From Marinobacterium_A aestuariivivens (GTDB lineage: Bacteria > Pseudomonadota > Gammaproteobacteria > Pseudomonadales > Balneatricaceae), in NCBI RefSeq assembly GCF_042661465.1, contig NZ_JBHSWE010000001.1, positions 496,001 through 560,000 on the forward strand: DNA of 64,000 bases, written 5' to 3'. The notes under the pieces were generated by a model that made no database searches, had not been told where the DNA came from, and worked only from the letters and a program-made list of their open reading frames with translations. The position numbers and the translations under genes were made by a program. Shown here piece after piece: positions 45,350 through 54,157 of the stretch. Each line of letters starts with the position of its first letter. Within the stretch, counting starts at the first letter, position 1.

Positions 45350-46493
45350 AGACGCTGTGCCGCCTCCTCAGTGTGGCCTCGCCCTTGGCGAAGCAGAAAC
45401 GGACCAGGCGGCGCTCGAGCGGCTGCTCGCAGAAGACCGATACCGGAATCGCCGCGACGCCGGCCTCGCGGGTCAGCCAGCGGGCGAAGTCGGTATCGGC
45501 CAAGTCGCTGATCTCGCTGTAGTCGACCAGCTGGAAATAGGTCCCGGCCGCCGGCGTGAATCGGAACCGGCTGGACCCGAGCAGCTCGTTGAACAGGTCG
45601 CGCTTGGCCTGGTAGAAGGCTGGCAGCTCGAGATAATGCTCCGGCGCCTCGGTGAGGAAATCCGCCAGCGCCAGCTGTACCGGCGTGATGGTGCTGAAGG
45701 TCAGGTACTGGTGCACCTTGCGGAACTCGGCACTGAGCGACGCCGGTGCGACGCAGTAACCGACCTTCCAGCCGGTGCAGTGATAGGTCTTGCCGAACGA
45801 CGAGACGACGAAGCTGCGCCGGGCCAGCTCTTCATGGCAGAGCAGGCTCTGGTGGGTGCGGCCGTCGAAGACGATATGCTCGTAGACCTCGTCGCCGATC
45901 AGCAGGATATCGGTATCGCGCACCAGGGCCGCCAGCTGCTCGAGGTCCTCGGCCGTCAGCAGGCTGCCGGTCGGATTGTGCGGCGTGTTGACGATGATCA
46001 TCCGCGTACGCGGATTGATCGCATCGGCGAGACGCTGCCAGTCGATGCCGAAGTCGTGCGGCTGCAGCGGTAGGCGCACCGCACGACCGCCATTGAGCTC
46101 GATCGCGGGCTCGTAGCTGTCGTAGCAGGGGTCGAACAGGATCACCTCGTCGCCACTGCGCACCACCGCCGCGATGGCGGCGAACAGCGCTTCGGTCGCG
46201 CCGGAGGTCACGGTGACCTCGGTCTCGCTGCAGGGACGATGACCGTACAGGCGTTCGCACTTGGCGGCGATGGCCTCGCGCAGCGCGGGCACCCCGGTCA
46301 TCGGCGCGTACTGGTTGGCCCCCTGCTCGATGTAGTGCGCTACCCGCCGGCGCAACGCGGCGGGGCCATCGAAATCGGGAAAGCCCTGGGACAGGTTGAT
46401 CGCCCCGAGGCTGGCGGCGAGCTGGGACATCTCGGTGAAAATGGTGGTACCGACCTTCGGCAGCTTGGTCTCGGGATACCGCATCGGGCGCAT
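45337..46493 (-). CDS. ybdL: Methionine/KMTB aminotransferase, PLP-dependent (YbdL type; apparent frameshift)
   Basis: About 385 aa. Converts KMTB to methionine with glutamine or another amino donor. Class I aminotransferase motifs: NLSQGFPDFDGPAALRR, NTPHNPTGSLLTAEDLE, DEVYEHIVFDG and the PLP lysine in SSFGKTYHCTGWKVGYCVAP. A missing base at ~45369 otherwise sends the frame through the next gene; repair gives TLEEAAQRLCSI and stop 45337-45339. Start at 46493, or 46484 (MRYPETKLP). Upstream is a dispersed repeat. Confidence 0.92.
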
Positions 46494-46526
46494 TCTCCTG
46501 GAAATGGACTGTGCCGGGTTCCATTC

Positions 46527-46646
46527 GTCGGAATTCGCCCCTTCGGGGCATCATTCCAACCTACGTTCGAAACCGCTCAGTTTACAACAGAGATGCCATC
46601 TAGGTAGAGGCGTAGACTGGAATGAGCGACGCGAATTCCGGGGCGC
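46527..46646. repeat. Two dispersed GTAGG-TGGAATGA elements
   Basis: CGGAATTCGCCCCTTCGGGG with CATCATTCCAACCTACG, then CGTAGACTGGAATGAGCGAC with GCGAATTCCGGGG, facing each other across ~45 bases between ybdL and the gate-domain gene. Confidence 0.8.
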
Positions 46647-46648
46647 TC

Positions 46649-47581
46649 TCAGAAAATCAGCAGATGCAGTACGCCTCGCAGAACCATCCCGGCCAGGGCG
46701 CCGAGCACCGCCGCGCGGGCGACGGCACCGACCCGCTTGCCGGCCGCCCCCAGAATCGCCACCCCGGCCAGGTCCAGCGGATGGGTGACGAACCCCGCCA
46801 TGCGGTTGAGGTCGTGGGCACTGATCAGGCCCTGGTTCATCAGGTCCAGGGTCACGCCCATGAACGCCGTGCCGCCGGCGATGAACTTGGTGACGATCGG
46901 CAGCACCGTCGCCTCGGGCAGTCCGAGCAGATTCAGCAGCGGGGTCATCAGGGCGCCCAGTAACGGTATCGCCCCCAGTGCCTCGAGGGTGCCGACGAAA
47001 CAGAGCGCCAGCAGCAGCATCGGCAGCGAAGCCAGGGCGATCTTCATGCCCTCCTGGCCGCCGTCGGCGAGTATCTCCATGGTGCTGCGCCGTTCCTTCA
47101 CGCGCGAGACGGCGCCGGCATCCCCCTCCGCACCGTCGTCAAGACTGCGTGCCAGCAGGTAATAGGTCAGCGCCGCGGCGAACAACCCGCCGACCAGGGA
47201 AGTGACCAGAATCACCGGCAGGTTGAGCCCGACGGCCACCATCGGAAAGACCACATTGGCCTGGGACATGGTCAGCACCATCGCGAAGGTCGCGGCGATA
47301 TGGCGCAGCGAGGTGCCGTTGCGGTCCATCAGCGCCAGGGTCGCGACCGGCGCGGAGAAGCTCACCAGCAGCAGCTTGATCATCGCGAAGATGCCAAGTC
47401 CCGGCAGCCCGAACAGCCTCAGCAGCGGTGCCAGCCGGTTCGCCACCCAGGCCAGCACGCCATGGGCCTCGAGCAGCTTCATCAACGCCAGCATCACCAC
47501 CAGAATCGGCAACAGGATATAAAGCGCCAGTTCGACGGCGGTACGCCCGGACTCCAGTATGACGCTGACGATGGCTTCCAT
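46649..47581 (-). CDS. Gate-domain (nucleoside-recognition) membrane protein, YjiH-like
   Basis: 310 aa with about eight hydrophobic helices. Two gate-like halves: YILLPILVVMLALMKLLEAH..LFGLPGLGIFAMIKLL and LPMLLLALCFVGTLEALG..LPEATVLPIVTKFIAGGTAF. Gate domains occur in nucleoside transporters and in SpmA/SpmB and FeoB. The substrate is unknown. The gene lies beside the methionine salvage group, so uptake of a nucleoside such as methylthioadenosine is conceivable, but nothing in the sequence proves it. Confidence 0.8.
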   Translation of the reverse strand: MEAIVSVILESGRTAVELALYILLPILVVMLALMKLLEAHGVLAWVANRLAPLLRLFGLPGLGIFAMIKLLLVSFSAPVATLALMDRNGTSLRHIAATFAMVLTMSQANVVFPMVAVGLNLPVILVTSLVGGLFAAALTYYLLARSLDDGAEGDAGAVSRVKERRSTMEILADGGQEGMKIALASLPMLLLALCFVGTLEALGAIPLLGALMTPLLNLLGLPEATVLPIVTKFIAGGTAFMGVTLDLMNQGLISAHDLNRMAGFVTHPLDLAGVAILGAAGKRVGAVARAAVLGALAGMVLRGVLHLLIF

Positions 47582-47624
47582 TCCATTCTCCGGTGCCGAC
47601 GAAAGCCGCAGATTTTACATGAAT

Positions 47625-47700
47625 CGTTAGGCGTTAGGCGTTAGGCGTTAGGCGTTAGGCGTTAGGCGTTAGGCGTTAGCCGTTAGGCGTTAGGCGTAGG
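47625..47700. repeat. Heptanucleotide tandem repeat (CGTTAGG)n, about 11 copies
   Basis: Nearly perfect run of CGTTAGG units with a single substitution at 47680. It ends in a GTAGGGTGC repeat. Seven-base units change frame on slippage, but this array is outside coding sequence, between a gate-domain gene start and a DUF3299 stop. Confidence 0.95.
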
Positions 47701-47822
47701 GTGCTGCCAAGCGAAGCGCGGCGCACCATTGGCCTTGATGGTGCGGTTCGTCGCACTCCACTGTAAACCGCTCCTGCGTTTACAGCATTTCCACCGCCCA
47801 TGGTGGTCACCGGCACCCCACG
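47698..47822. repeat. GTAGGGTGC composite with TGTAAAC hairpin (copy 1)
   Basis: GTAGGGTGCTGCCAAGCGAA with GCGCGGCGCACC, then GGTGCGGTTCGTCGCACTCC and the hairpin at 47771, then CCACCGCCCATGGTGGTCAC. Copy 2 is at 54888-55055. Confidence 0.85.
47761..47785. repeat. Hairpin with GCAGGAGC loop, variant stem 4
   Basis: On the minus strand TGTAAAC / GTTTACA enclose GCAGGAGCG. The same hairpin occurs near 54947-54970. Confidence 0.65.
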
Positions 47823-47834
47823 GTCCGGTCACCA

Positions 47835-48377
47835 TTATTCCGTGTACGGCTCGATGCGGTAGGCTTCCAACCGGTAGCCGGCCGAGGCCAGGTCATGGCT
47901 GAACGCCTCGACGGTGAGAACGCCCGTGATCCAGACGGCATCGTAGAGGTTCTCGAGCCGGGTGCCGGGCTCGAAGGTGGCATGGACGATCTGGTTCGAC
48001 GGCGGCGGCGGCGTGTGGATGCAGGCGCCGAACCAGGGCACCAGGAAGAAGCTGGTCACGGTCTGGCCGTCACCTTCCAGCGGCACGACGAAACCCGGCA
48101 ATCGGACCATGCGCCCGTCCAGCTCCGGCACCACCGGCGCCGACTGCAGCGCGGACATCATCTCGTCGAGCTTGCGCTGGGCCCTGGGATCGAAATCGTC
48201 GAGATCGCCGAAGTCCTCGCTGCCATAGACCTGCTCGAAACTGAAATTCTGCGGCATCAGCGCCTCCCAGTCGATCGTCTCGACCGGCTGGCCATTGAGC
48301 GACTCGGCCGCGGCGGCCGGCAGGATCCAGCAGCACAGCAGCAGGCAGCAGACAGATATCAGTCGTTTCATCATCAA
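47835..48377 (-). CDS. DUF3299 periplasmic protein
   Basis: 180 aa. Signal peptide ending PAAAA-ES. The mature part has DWEALMPQNFSFEQVYG at the start and the diagnostic DGRMVRLPGFVVPLEGDGQT, FFLVPWFGACIHTPPPPSNQ (one Cys, one His) and TGVLTVEAFSHDLASAGYRL. DUF3299 proteins accompany MacB-type ABC transporters. Last gene of a four-gene minus-strand cluster after the permease; probably an accessory to the zinc-type system. Confidence 0.85.
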   Translation of the reverse strand: MMMKRLISVCCLLLCCWILPAAAAESLNGQPVETIDWEALMPQNFSFEQVYGSEDFGDLDDFDPRAQRKLDEMMSALQSAPVVPELDGRMVRLPGFVVPLEGDGQTVTSFFLVPWFGACIHTPPPPSNQIVHATFEPGTRLENLYDAVWITGVLTVEAFSHDLASAGYRLEAYRIEPYTE

Positions 48378-48381
48378 CTCT

Positions 48382-49635
48382 TCAGATTCGGATGCTCATG
48401 CCGTCGGCCAGCGAATAGCGGTAGGCCCGCCAGCCCGGAATCAGTCCGGTGAGTATACCGGCCCCCTGCACCATTGCCAGCAGCGTCCACTGCCAGAGCG
48501 TCGGTGCCGAGACCCCCAGCTGCAGCCCGAGCTGCTGCTCCAGCAGCGGCTGCAGCAGCCAGAGCCCGCCATACAGAAGCGCCAGCCCCAGCAGGCAACC
48601 CAGCAGCGTCAACAGCGCCGCCTCGCTGGTCAGCAGCAGCAACAGCTGCCAGGGCCGGGCGCCGACCGAGCGCAGGATCGCGATCTCGCGGCGCCGCTCG
48701 TTGAGCCCGGTCAAAAGCACCGTCAGCAGTCCGGCGAGGCCGCTGAAAACGACGCAGGCCGAAATCGCCAGCAGCGCCCGTTCCGCGACGTTCATCAGGC
48801 TCCAGAGTTCGGCCAGCGCCACCCCCGGCAGGATCGCCAGAAGCGGCTCCTTGCGATAATCGTTGATCGCCCGCTGCAGCTGGAAGGTCGCCAGTTTCGA
48901 CTTCAGACCGACCAGAAAGGCGGTGATCTGCTTCGGCGTCAGGTCCTGTTGCCGGATATCCCCGATCTTCTGCCCCGGCAGTCGGGTACCGGACTCCCAG
49001 CCGACATGGATCGCCTCGATCGCTTCGAGGCTGACCAGCAGGCTGCGATCCACTGGCGTGCCGGTACGCGCCAGTATACCGGCGACCCGAAACGGCTGGT
49101 CGTCGTGGCGGGCGAAACTGGTGTTGCCCAGGCCGTGGGCGATGACCAGCTCCTGCCCGACCTCATAGCCGAGACTCGCCGCGACTTCGGCGCCGATCAC
49201 CGCATCATGGAGGTCGCTGAAGGGGCGACCGTCACTCAGCTCGACCGGGCGGCCGCGACCGTAGCGGAAATGTTCGAAAAAGGCGGCACTGGTGCCGACG
49301 ACACGAAAACCGCGATGCGAATCGCCGAGCGACAGCGGTATCGTCCAGTCGACCTGGCGGTGACCGGCGATCTCGCGGTAACTGCGCCAGTCGATGTTGT
49401 TGCTGGCATTGCCGATATGGAAGATCGAATAGAGTAGCAACTGGGTCTGGCCGCTGCGGGCACCGACGATCAGGTCCGTGCCGGAGACGGTATTGGCGAA
49501 ACTGTTGCGGGTCTCGGTGCGGATCTGCTCCACGCCGAGCAGCAGCATCACGCTGACGGCGATCGTCAGCACCGTCAGGGACGCGGTGCCGCGGCGGTTC
49601 TTAAGACTTTTCCAGGCCAGTATCCAGATCGCCAT
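48382..49635 (-). CDS. ABC transporter permease, FtsX/MacB type
   Basis: 417 aa. N-terminal helix (WKSLKNRRGTASLTVLTIAVSVMLL), a large periplasmic domain (about 45-270) and three C-terminal helices in the FtsX-like block (CVVFSGLAGLLTVLLTGLNERRREIAILRSVGA). The start touches the stop of the ATPase gene. In Vibrio, a permease/ATPase of this sort works with the zinc-binding ZrgA. A four-base gap separates it from the DUF3299 gene. Confidence 0.88.
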   Translation of the reverse strand: MAIWILAWKSLKNRRGTASLTVLTIAVSVMLLLGVEQIRTETRNSFANTVSGTDLIVGARSGQTQLLLYSIFHIGNASNNIDWRSYREIAGHRQVDWTIPLSLGDSHRGFRVVGTSAAFFEHFRYGRGRPVELSDGRPFSDLHDAVIGAEVAASLGYEVGQELVIAHGLGNTSFARHDDQPFRVAGILARTGTPVDRSLLVSLEAIEAIHVGWESGTRLPGQKIGDIRQQDLTPKQITAFLVGLKSKLATFQLQRAINDYRKEPLLAILPGVALAELWSLMNVAERALLAISACVVFSGLAGLLTVLLTGLNERRREIAILRSVGARPWQLLLLLTSEAALLTLLGCLLGLALLYGGLWLLQPLLEQQLGLQLGVSAPTLWQWTLLAMVQGAGILTGLIPGWRAYRYSLADGMSIRI

Positions 49636-50339
49636 CAGGCCGCCCTCGCCGGCCGGTTGAGTTCCGCCAGATCGAGCCGGCGCTCGAAATGCCCTGCCAG
49701 GGCGCCGTCGTGGCTGACGAACAACAGGGTGCTGTCCTGCAATCGCGCCTCCTGCAGCAGCAGTTCGATGAAGGCGTCGCGGGCGTCGGCATCGAGGGCC
49801 GAGGTCGGCTCGTCGGCAATCAGGATCTCGGGGCTGCCGATCAGCGCCCGCGCCGCCGCGACCCGCTGCTGCTGGCCGATCGACAGTTGTGACACCGGCC
49901 GGGCGAGCAACGCCGGATCGGACAGCTGCAATTGCTCGAGCAGGCGTCGTGCCTCGCCGTCGAGGGAGTCGGCGCGGGCCAGCGCCCGGTCCCTGCGCTG
50001 GCGGGAGAAATGGCAGGGCAGCACCACGTTTTCCAGCACCGACAGATAGGGCAGCAGATTGAACAGCTGAAATATCACGCCCAGGTGATGGGCGCGAAAA
50101 TGATCCCGCGCCGCCGCCCCCAGAGTGCCAAGATCCCGCCCCAGCACCCTGAGATGACCGCTGTCCGGTGTCAGCACGCCACCGATCAGGCTCAGCAGCG
50201 TGCTCTTGCCGCTGCCGGACGGGCCCTGGACAAACAGCTTTTCACCCTGTCCGACCCTCAGCGACGCTATCTCCAGCACCGGGTTCCCCGGTTGCCAGCC
50301 AAACTGTAACTGCTCGATCTCGATGGCTGCGGGCTGCAT
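49635..50339 (-). CDS. ABC transporter ATPase, LolD/MacB type
   Basis: 234 aa. Walker A GPSGSGKSTLLSLIGG near residue 39-55, Q loop FQLFNLLPYLSVLENVV, signature LSIGQQQRVAAARAL, Walker B EILIADEPTSALDADARD and the switch His in LFVSHDG. Energy subunit for the adjacent permease. Five bases separate it from the ZrgA-like gene, so the four genes form one operon. Confidence 0.92.
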   Translation of the reverse strand: MQPAAIEIEQLQFGWQPGNPVLEIASLRVGQGEKLFVQGPSGSGKSTLLSLIGGVLTPDSGHLRVLGRDLGTLGAAARDHFRAHHLGVIFQLFNLLPYLSVLENVVLPCHFSRQRRDRALARADSLDGEARRLLEQLQLSDPALLARPVSQLSIGQQQRVAAARALIGSPEILIADEPTSALDADARDAFIELLLQEARLQDSTLLFVSHDGALAGHFERRLDLAELNRPARAA

Positions 50340-50344
50340 ATTAC

Positions 50345-50983
50345 CTAGAACTCGATCCTGGTCTGGTTGGAGGTCAGCGTCAGCCCCTGCTGTCCGGCGC
50401 CGATGAACTGTACCCTGAGGGACTCAAGACCCGGGAAATGGTGGAAGAGTTCCACGCTCATGCCATCCAGTTTATCGGGACGGGCGCAGCGGAAGCGGTA
50501 GCTGACCTCGAAATCGGCATGCGCATTCGGCTCGTCGCCTGCGTGATCATGCTCGTCGTGATCGCCTTCGTGACCGTGTTCCTGTTCTTGTTCTTGTTCT
50601 TGTTCGTGCTCGTGCTCATGCTCGTGCTCGTGCTCGCCATGACCGTCATGACCGGCGGCGCCGGTGTCCAAAAGCGCCTGCTCGACCTCGGCCCGGTCCA
50701 GCAGGCAGAGCGCGGCTTCGGACAGGCGCAGCATCTCGTACCCCTGCTCCAGGGTCGCGACCGCCTGCTCGACACGCTGACGCTCGTCCGCCGCCACCGC
50801 CCGATGCTCGAAGCCGACCAGATTGATGGCCGGTGACAACAACCGGGCCTCGAGCACCGGGCCATCGATGGCGATATCGAGCTGCGCCGCGCCATGACTG
50901 TGGCTGCCGTGCCGGCGTTCCATTTCATCCGCCTGGGCCTGGGCTCCCAGGGCGATCAACAGTGTCAGGGTCAATCGTTTCAT
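50345..50983 (-). CDS. zrgA: ZrgA-like zinc-binding periplasmic protein (DUF2796)
   Basis: 212 aa from ATG 50983 with a GAGAGGAC site. Signal peptide ends ALGAQAQA. The mature start RRHGSHSHGAAQLDIAIDG is typical of DUF2796. The middle has a His/Glu/Gln tract: a run of HE dipeptides, then QE dipeptides, then HGHEGDHDEHDHAGDE, suited to zinc capture. The C-terminal beta part (FRCARPDKLDGMSVELFHHF) is conserved. In Vibrio cholerae, ZrgA is part of a zinc uptake system under Zur. First gene of the operon and near a candidate Zur box. Confidence 0.87.
   Translation of the reverse strand: MKRLTLTLLIALGAQAQADEMERRHGSHSHGAAQLDIAIDGPVLEARLLSPAINLVGFEHRAVAADERQRVEQAVATLEQGYEMLRLSEAALCLLDRAEVEQALLDTGAAGHDGHGEHEHEHEHEHEQEQEQEQEHGHEGDHDEHDHAGDEPNAHADFEVSYRFRCARPDKLDGMSVELFHHFPGLESLRVQFIGAGQQGLTLTSNQTRIEF
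50592..50640. repeat. Hexanucleotide tandem repeat inside zrgA
   Basis: Repeats of GTTCTT and GCTCGT (plus strand) encode the QE and HE runs. Six-base units keep the frame, so slippage would change only the length of the metal-binding tract. Confidence 0.75.
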
Positions 50984-51026
50984 GCCGGTCCTCTCACAGC
51001 TGGCGGCTCGTTCCGCCGCAAAAAAA

Positions 51027-51044
51027 CGATACAATATAACATTC
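51027..51044 (-). promoter_or_regulatory. Candidate Zur box upstream of zrgA
   Basis: The minus strand reads GAATGTTATATTGTATCG, similar to E. coli znu-type Zur sites (AATGTTATA..ATC) and an imperfect dyad. It lies about 45 bases upstream of the zrgA ATG, where a repressor would block the promoter. Confidence 0.45.
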
Positions 51045-51124
51045 CAGCAAGGCTGACCATATTCGCAAGCCGCTGTACCGGACCCGGCTCCGGTGGCAGA
51101 CTGTAGGCGCATGCAGATCCAGGG

Positions 51125-52565
51125 ATGAAATCAATGGCGAACGCTCTGTTCCGTCGCTCCCGGGCCGCCTCCGAGCAGCTGGCACGCGATGTCGGCATTC
51201 AGCTGGACCGGCTGCGGGACCGCCGCCTCTGCCTCGGTGTCACGGGGCTCAGCCGCAGCGGAAAATCCACCTTTATCACCAGCCTGATCAATCAGCTGTT
51301 GCAACACAGAAAGTCCAGCCTGCCGGGGTTCTCTCCGGCGCTGAGCAACCGCCTGCTCGATGTTCGGCTGCATCCTCTGGAAACCCCCGGACTGCAGCCC
51401 TTCCCGTACGATCAGGCGTGGCAACAGCTGACGGCACAGCCGCCCGCCTGGCCGGAGCCGACGCGCGACGCCAGCGGCTGTCTGCTGGAACTGCGGCTTG
51501 GGCGCAAACCCGGCGGGCTCAACCCCTTTGCCCGGGACTATTTCTCGCTCTGGCTGGAAATCCGCGACTATCCTGGCGAGTGGTTGCTGGACCTGCCGCT
51601 GCGCGAACTCGGCTTTCGCGACTGGTGCCTGGAATGCAGCCACCGTTTCAGCCAGCCCCCGCCCGGAACTGGCGCCCGAGCTGATGGCCCAGCTGGCCGG
51701 AATCGACCCGCTGGCCCGGGCAGACGAAGGCCAGCTGAAGCTGTATCAGCAGGGTTTCCGTGATTTCCTCGCCGCCTGTAAGGCGCGGGGACTGAGCCAG
51801 ATCCAGCCCGGCCGCTTTCTGCTGCCGGGACGGGACGACGATCCGGCGCTGATGGCGTTCGTGCCGCTGCCGGGTCTTGCCGGCCTCGACGAGTCGAGCC
51901 TTGAACAGGCTGACGACGACAGCTGGTACGGTCTCTGCAAACGTCGCTACGACGCCTATGTCCGGGAGCTGGTCGATCCCTTCTACCGTGGTTTTTTCAG
52001 CCGTATCGACCGCCAGATCGTGCTGGTCGACGTGGTCAGCGCACTCAACGGCGGCCCCGAGCTGATCGACGACATGCGCGAAGCGCTGACCCGCATCACC
52101 GACAGTTTCCATTACGGCCGCCAGAACCGTCTGCTACAGCTGATCCGGCCCCGCATCGACCGGGTGCTTTATGCCGCGACCAAGATCGACCAGGTGATTT
52201 CCGACGACCACGAAGCCGTGCGAACCTTTCTCGCGAGCCTCGTCAGCGACGCCTGGCGCCATGCCGAATACGAGGGTATCCAGCCGGTCTGCGAAGCCAC
52301 GTCGGCCGTGCGCTGCTCGCGGGAGGTCGAAGACCGGGGCGATCGCGCCGTTTCCGGATTCGACAGCGAAGGCCGGCCCGTCGGTTATGTGCACCCGAGA
52401 TTCCCGTCCCGGCTGCCCGACGAGGCGCACTGGCAGCGCCTGATGGATTGGGACATACCGCCGCTGCGGCCGCCCTCGGGGCTCTCGGCGCGCAATGGCG
52501 ACGCCATTCCCCATATTCGCCTGGACAGCGTTCTGAATCTGTTACTGGGAGACAAATGCGTATGA
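51125..52565 (+). CDS. ycjX: YcjX P-loop protein, DUF463 (apparent frameshift)
   Basis: About 480 aa after repair. A stress-associated P-loop NTPase of unclear function. Walker A GLSRSGKSTFITSLI, LSNRLLDVRLHP, then PYPGEWLLDLPL-like IRDYPGEWLLDLPL. The break at C5 51656-51660 is cured by one C, giving FSQPPRPELAPELMAQLAGI. Later motifs QGFRDFLAACK, YVRELVDPFYRGFFSRIDRQ and VLYAATKIDQVI agree with the family. The stop overlaps the ycjF ATG. Confidence 0.92.
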
Positions 52566-53641
52566 GTACCGAGCCCGACAACTCCGAACGCGACAGTCGC
52601 CGCTTTACGCCAGAGTCGCAGGCCCGTTCCGCCGAAGGGGCCGATACCCCGCGTCAGGCCCGGCGTTTCGTGCCGCAACCCGACGACCGGCTGGAGGCGG
52701 TGCCGGAGCCGGTCACGGCCGCCGAATCCTTGCCGGGACTCGAGCAATACAGCCGCCTGCGCCTGGAGCGCCTGCCGGTGCGAGGACTCGGGACACTGGG
52801 AGCCGGCCTGCTGCTGCTGGTCACCGTCGTCGCGGTCGCGGAGCTGATCAGCCTCTTCGATGCCGCCCTGAGCCTGCACTGGCTGGTTGCGACTCTTTTT
52901 GCGGCACTGATCGGCTCGGTGGCGCTGCTGGCACTGCGTGCACTGCTGTCCTTTTTCCGTGCCCGCCGCAGCCTCGACCAGCTGGGCCGGCTGCGCGGGC
53001 GTGCCGAACAGCTCGGCGGACGCCATACCACCGGGCGCAGCCGGGCACTGCTCGAGCAATTGAAAGGCTTTTACAGCGCCAAACCCCAGGCCCCGCTGCT
53101 CGACCGGGCTCTGGAGACACTGCCGGACTACAGTGATGACAGCGAAATCCTGCGCCACCTCGAGCAGCATTTCCTGCAGCCGCTGGACCGCGAAGCCATG
53201 AAGCAGATTTCGGGCTACAGCGCCCAGACGGGGCTGGCCGTCGCGGTCAGCCCCTGGGCAGCACTGGACATGCTGCTGGCGCTCTGGCGCAGTCTGCGGA
53301 TGGTGGACGATATCGCCCAGATCTATGGCGTGGCCCCCTCCTGGCCCAGCCGCCTGCGGCTGATCCGCAAGATCCTGACCCAGCTGACCCTTGTCGGCGC
53401 CAGCGAACTGGCGATCGACCAGATGACGGAGGACCTCGGCAGCACGGCGCTGGCAGGTGCACTCAGCGCCCGTGCCGGTCAGGGGCTCGGCGCCGGCATC
53501 CTCAGCGCCCGAATCGGGCTGGCCGCCATGCAGGTGTTGCGCCCGCTGCCTTTCGGCGAAGACCAGGCGCCCGGCATCCGTTCACTGCTGCGCCCGCTGA
53601 TCGAGAAGCTCAAAACCCGGCTGGGACGGCGGAAAGATTAA
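52562..53641 (+). CDS. ycjF: YcjF inner-membrane protein, DUF697
   Basis: 359 aa from ATG 52562, which overlaps the ycjX stop as ATGA; the pair is conserved in gammaproteobacteria. Long polar N-terminus (about 1-85), two membrane helices (about 85-105 and 110-135), and a C-terminal DUF697 domain (AVSPWAALDMLLALWRSLRM, IAQIYGVAPSWPSRLRLIRK). Function unknown; in E. coli the genes are expressed under envelope stress. Its end overlaps the GIY-YIG gene by four bases on the opposite strand. Confidence 0.9.
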   Translation: MSTEPDNSERDSRRFTPESQARSAEGADTPRQARRFVPQPDDRLEAVPEPVTAAESLPGLEQYSRLRLERLPVRGLGTLGAGLLLLVTVVAVAELISLFDAALSLHWLVATLFAALIGSVALLALRALLSFFRARRSLDQLGRLRGRAEQLGGRHTTGRSRALLEQLKGFYSAKPQAPLLDRALETLPDYSDDSEILRHLEQHFLQPLDREAMKQISGYSAQTGLAVAVSPWAALDMLLALWRSLRMVDDIAQIYGVAPSWPSRLRLIRKILTQLTLVGASELAIDQMTEDLGSTALAGALSARAGQGLGAGILSARIGLAAMQVLRPLPFGEDQAPGIRSLLRPLIEKLKTRLGRRKD

Positions 53642-53907
53642 AGGCACTTCGATTCGGCGATCAGCGCCAGCTTGGCCCGGCGCGTCAGTGCCTTGATCTC
53701 GATTTCGCGCCGCAACGCCTCGCCCCTGCCCGGCTGCGGCTCCTGCCAGGCCAGTTCGACCGGCCGCCGGGCCCGGGTATAGCGCGCACCAAGACGGTTG
53801 TCGTCGTTGTGCTCGCGCAGCCTTCGTTCCGGGTCCGTGGTGACGCCGGTGTAGAGACTGCCATCGGCGCAGCGCAGCATATAGACGAACCAGGACTGTT
53901 GCGACAA
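53638..53907 (-). CDS. GIY-YIG nuclease-superfamily protein (YhbQ type)
   Basis: 89 aa. The motif is W-FVYMLRCADGSLYTGVTTDPERRLREHN, with GIY as VYM and YIG as YTG, followed by AR-Y-TRARRPVELAWQE and EI.ALTRRAKLAL. Typical of the short single-domain YhbQ family, often called UPF0213. It converges on ycjF. Confidence 0.9.
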   Translation of the reverse strand: MSQQSWFVYMLRCADGSLYTGVTTDPERRLREHNDDNRLGARYTRARRPVELAWQEPQPGRGEALRREIEIKALTRRAKLALIAESKCL

Positions 53908-53977
53908 CTCGGATCCTCCCTGAAAGTCGCGCCATTGTCGGTTACCCGGCCGGCGGGATCAACGGGGAATAGAAAAC

Positions 53978-54105
53978 GTAGGGTGGAATGAGCCTGCGAA
54001 TTCCACCGGTGCCAACAGTCACCAGCGGTGATCGATCCAAACGAGTCCGGAAATAACCGGAAACCGCTGGTGGAATTCGGTTCCCTCATTCCACCCTACA
54101 GCCAG
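53978..54105. repeat. Dispersed GTAGGGTGGAATGAG palindrome before trmN6
   Basis: CGTAGGGTGGAATGAGCCTG with CGAATTCCACCGG and the matching CGGTGGAATTCGGTTCC-type arm ending TCATTCCACCCTACAG. Confidence 0.85.
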
Positions 54106-54157
54106 CAGCCGCGATCCATTAAGATGGGCACCATTCTTCAAGCAGCCCCGACCCGCC

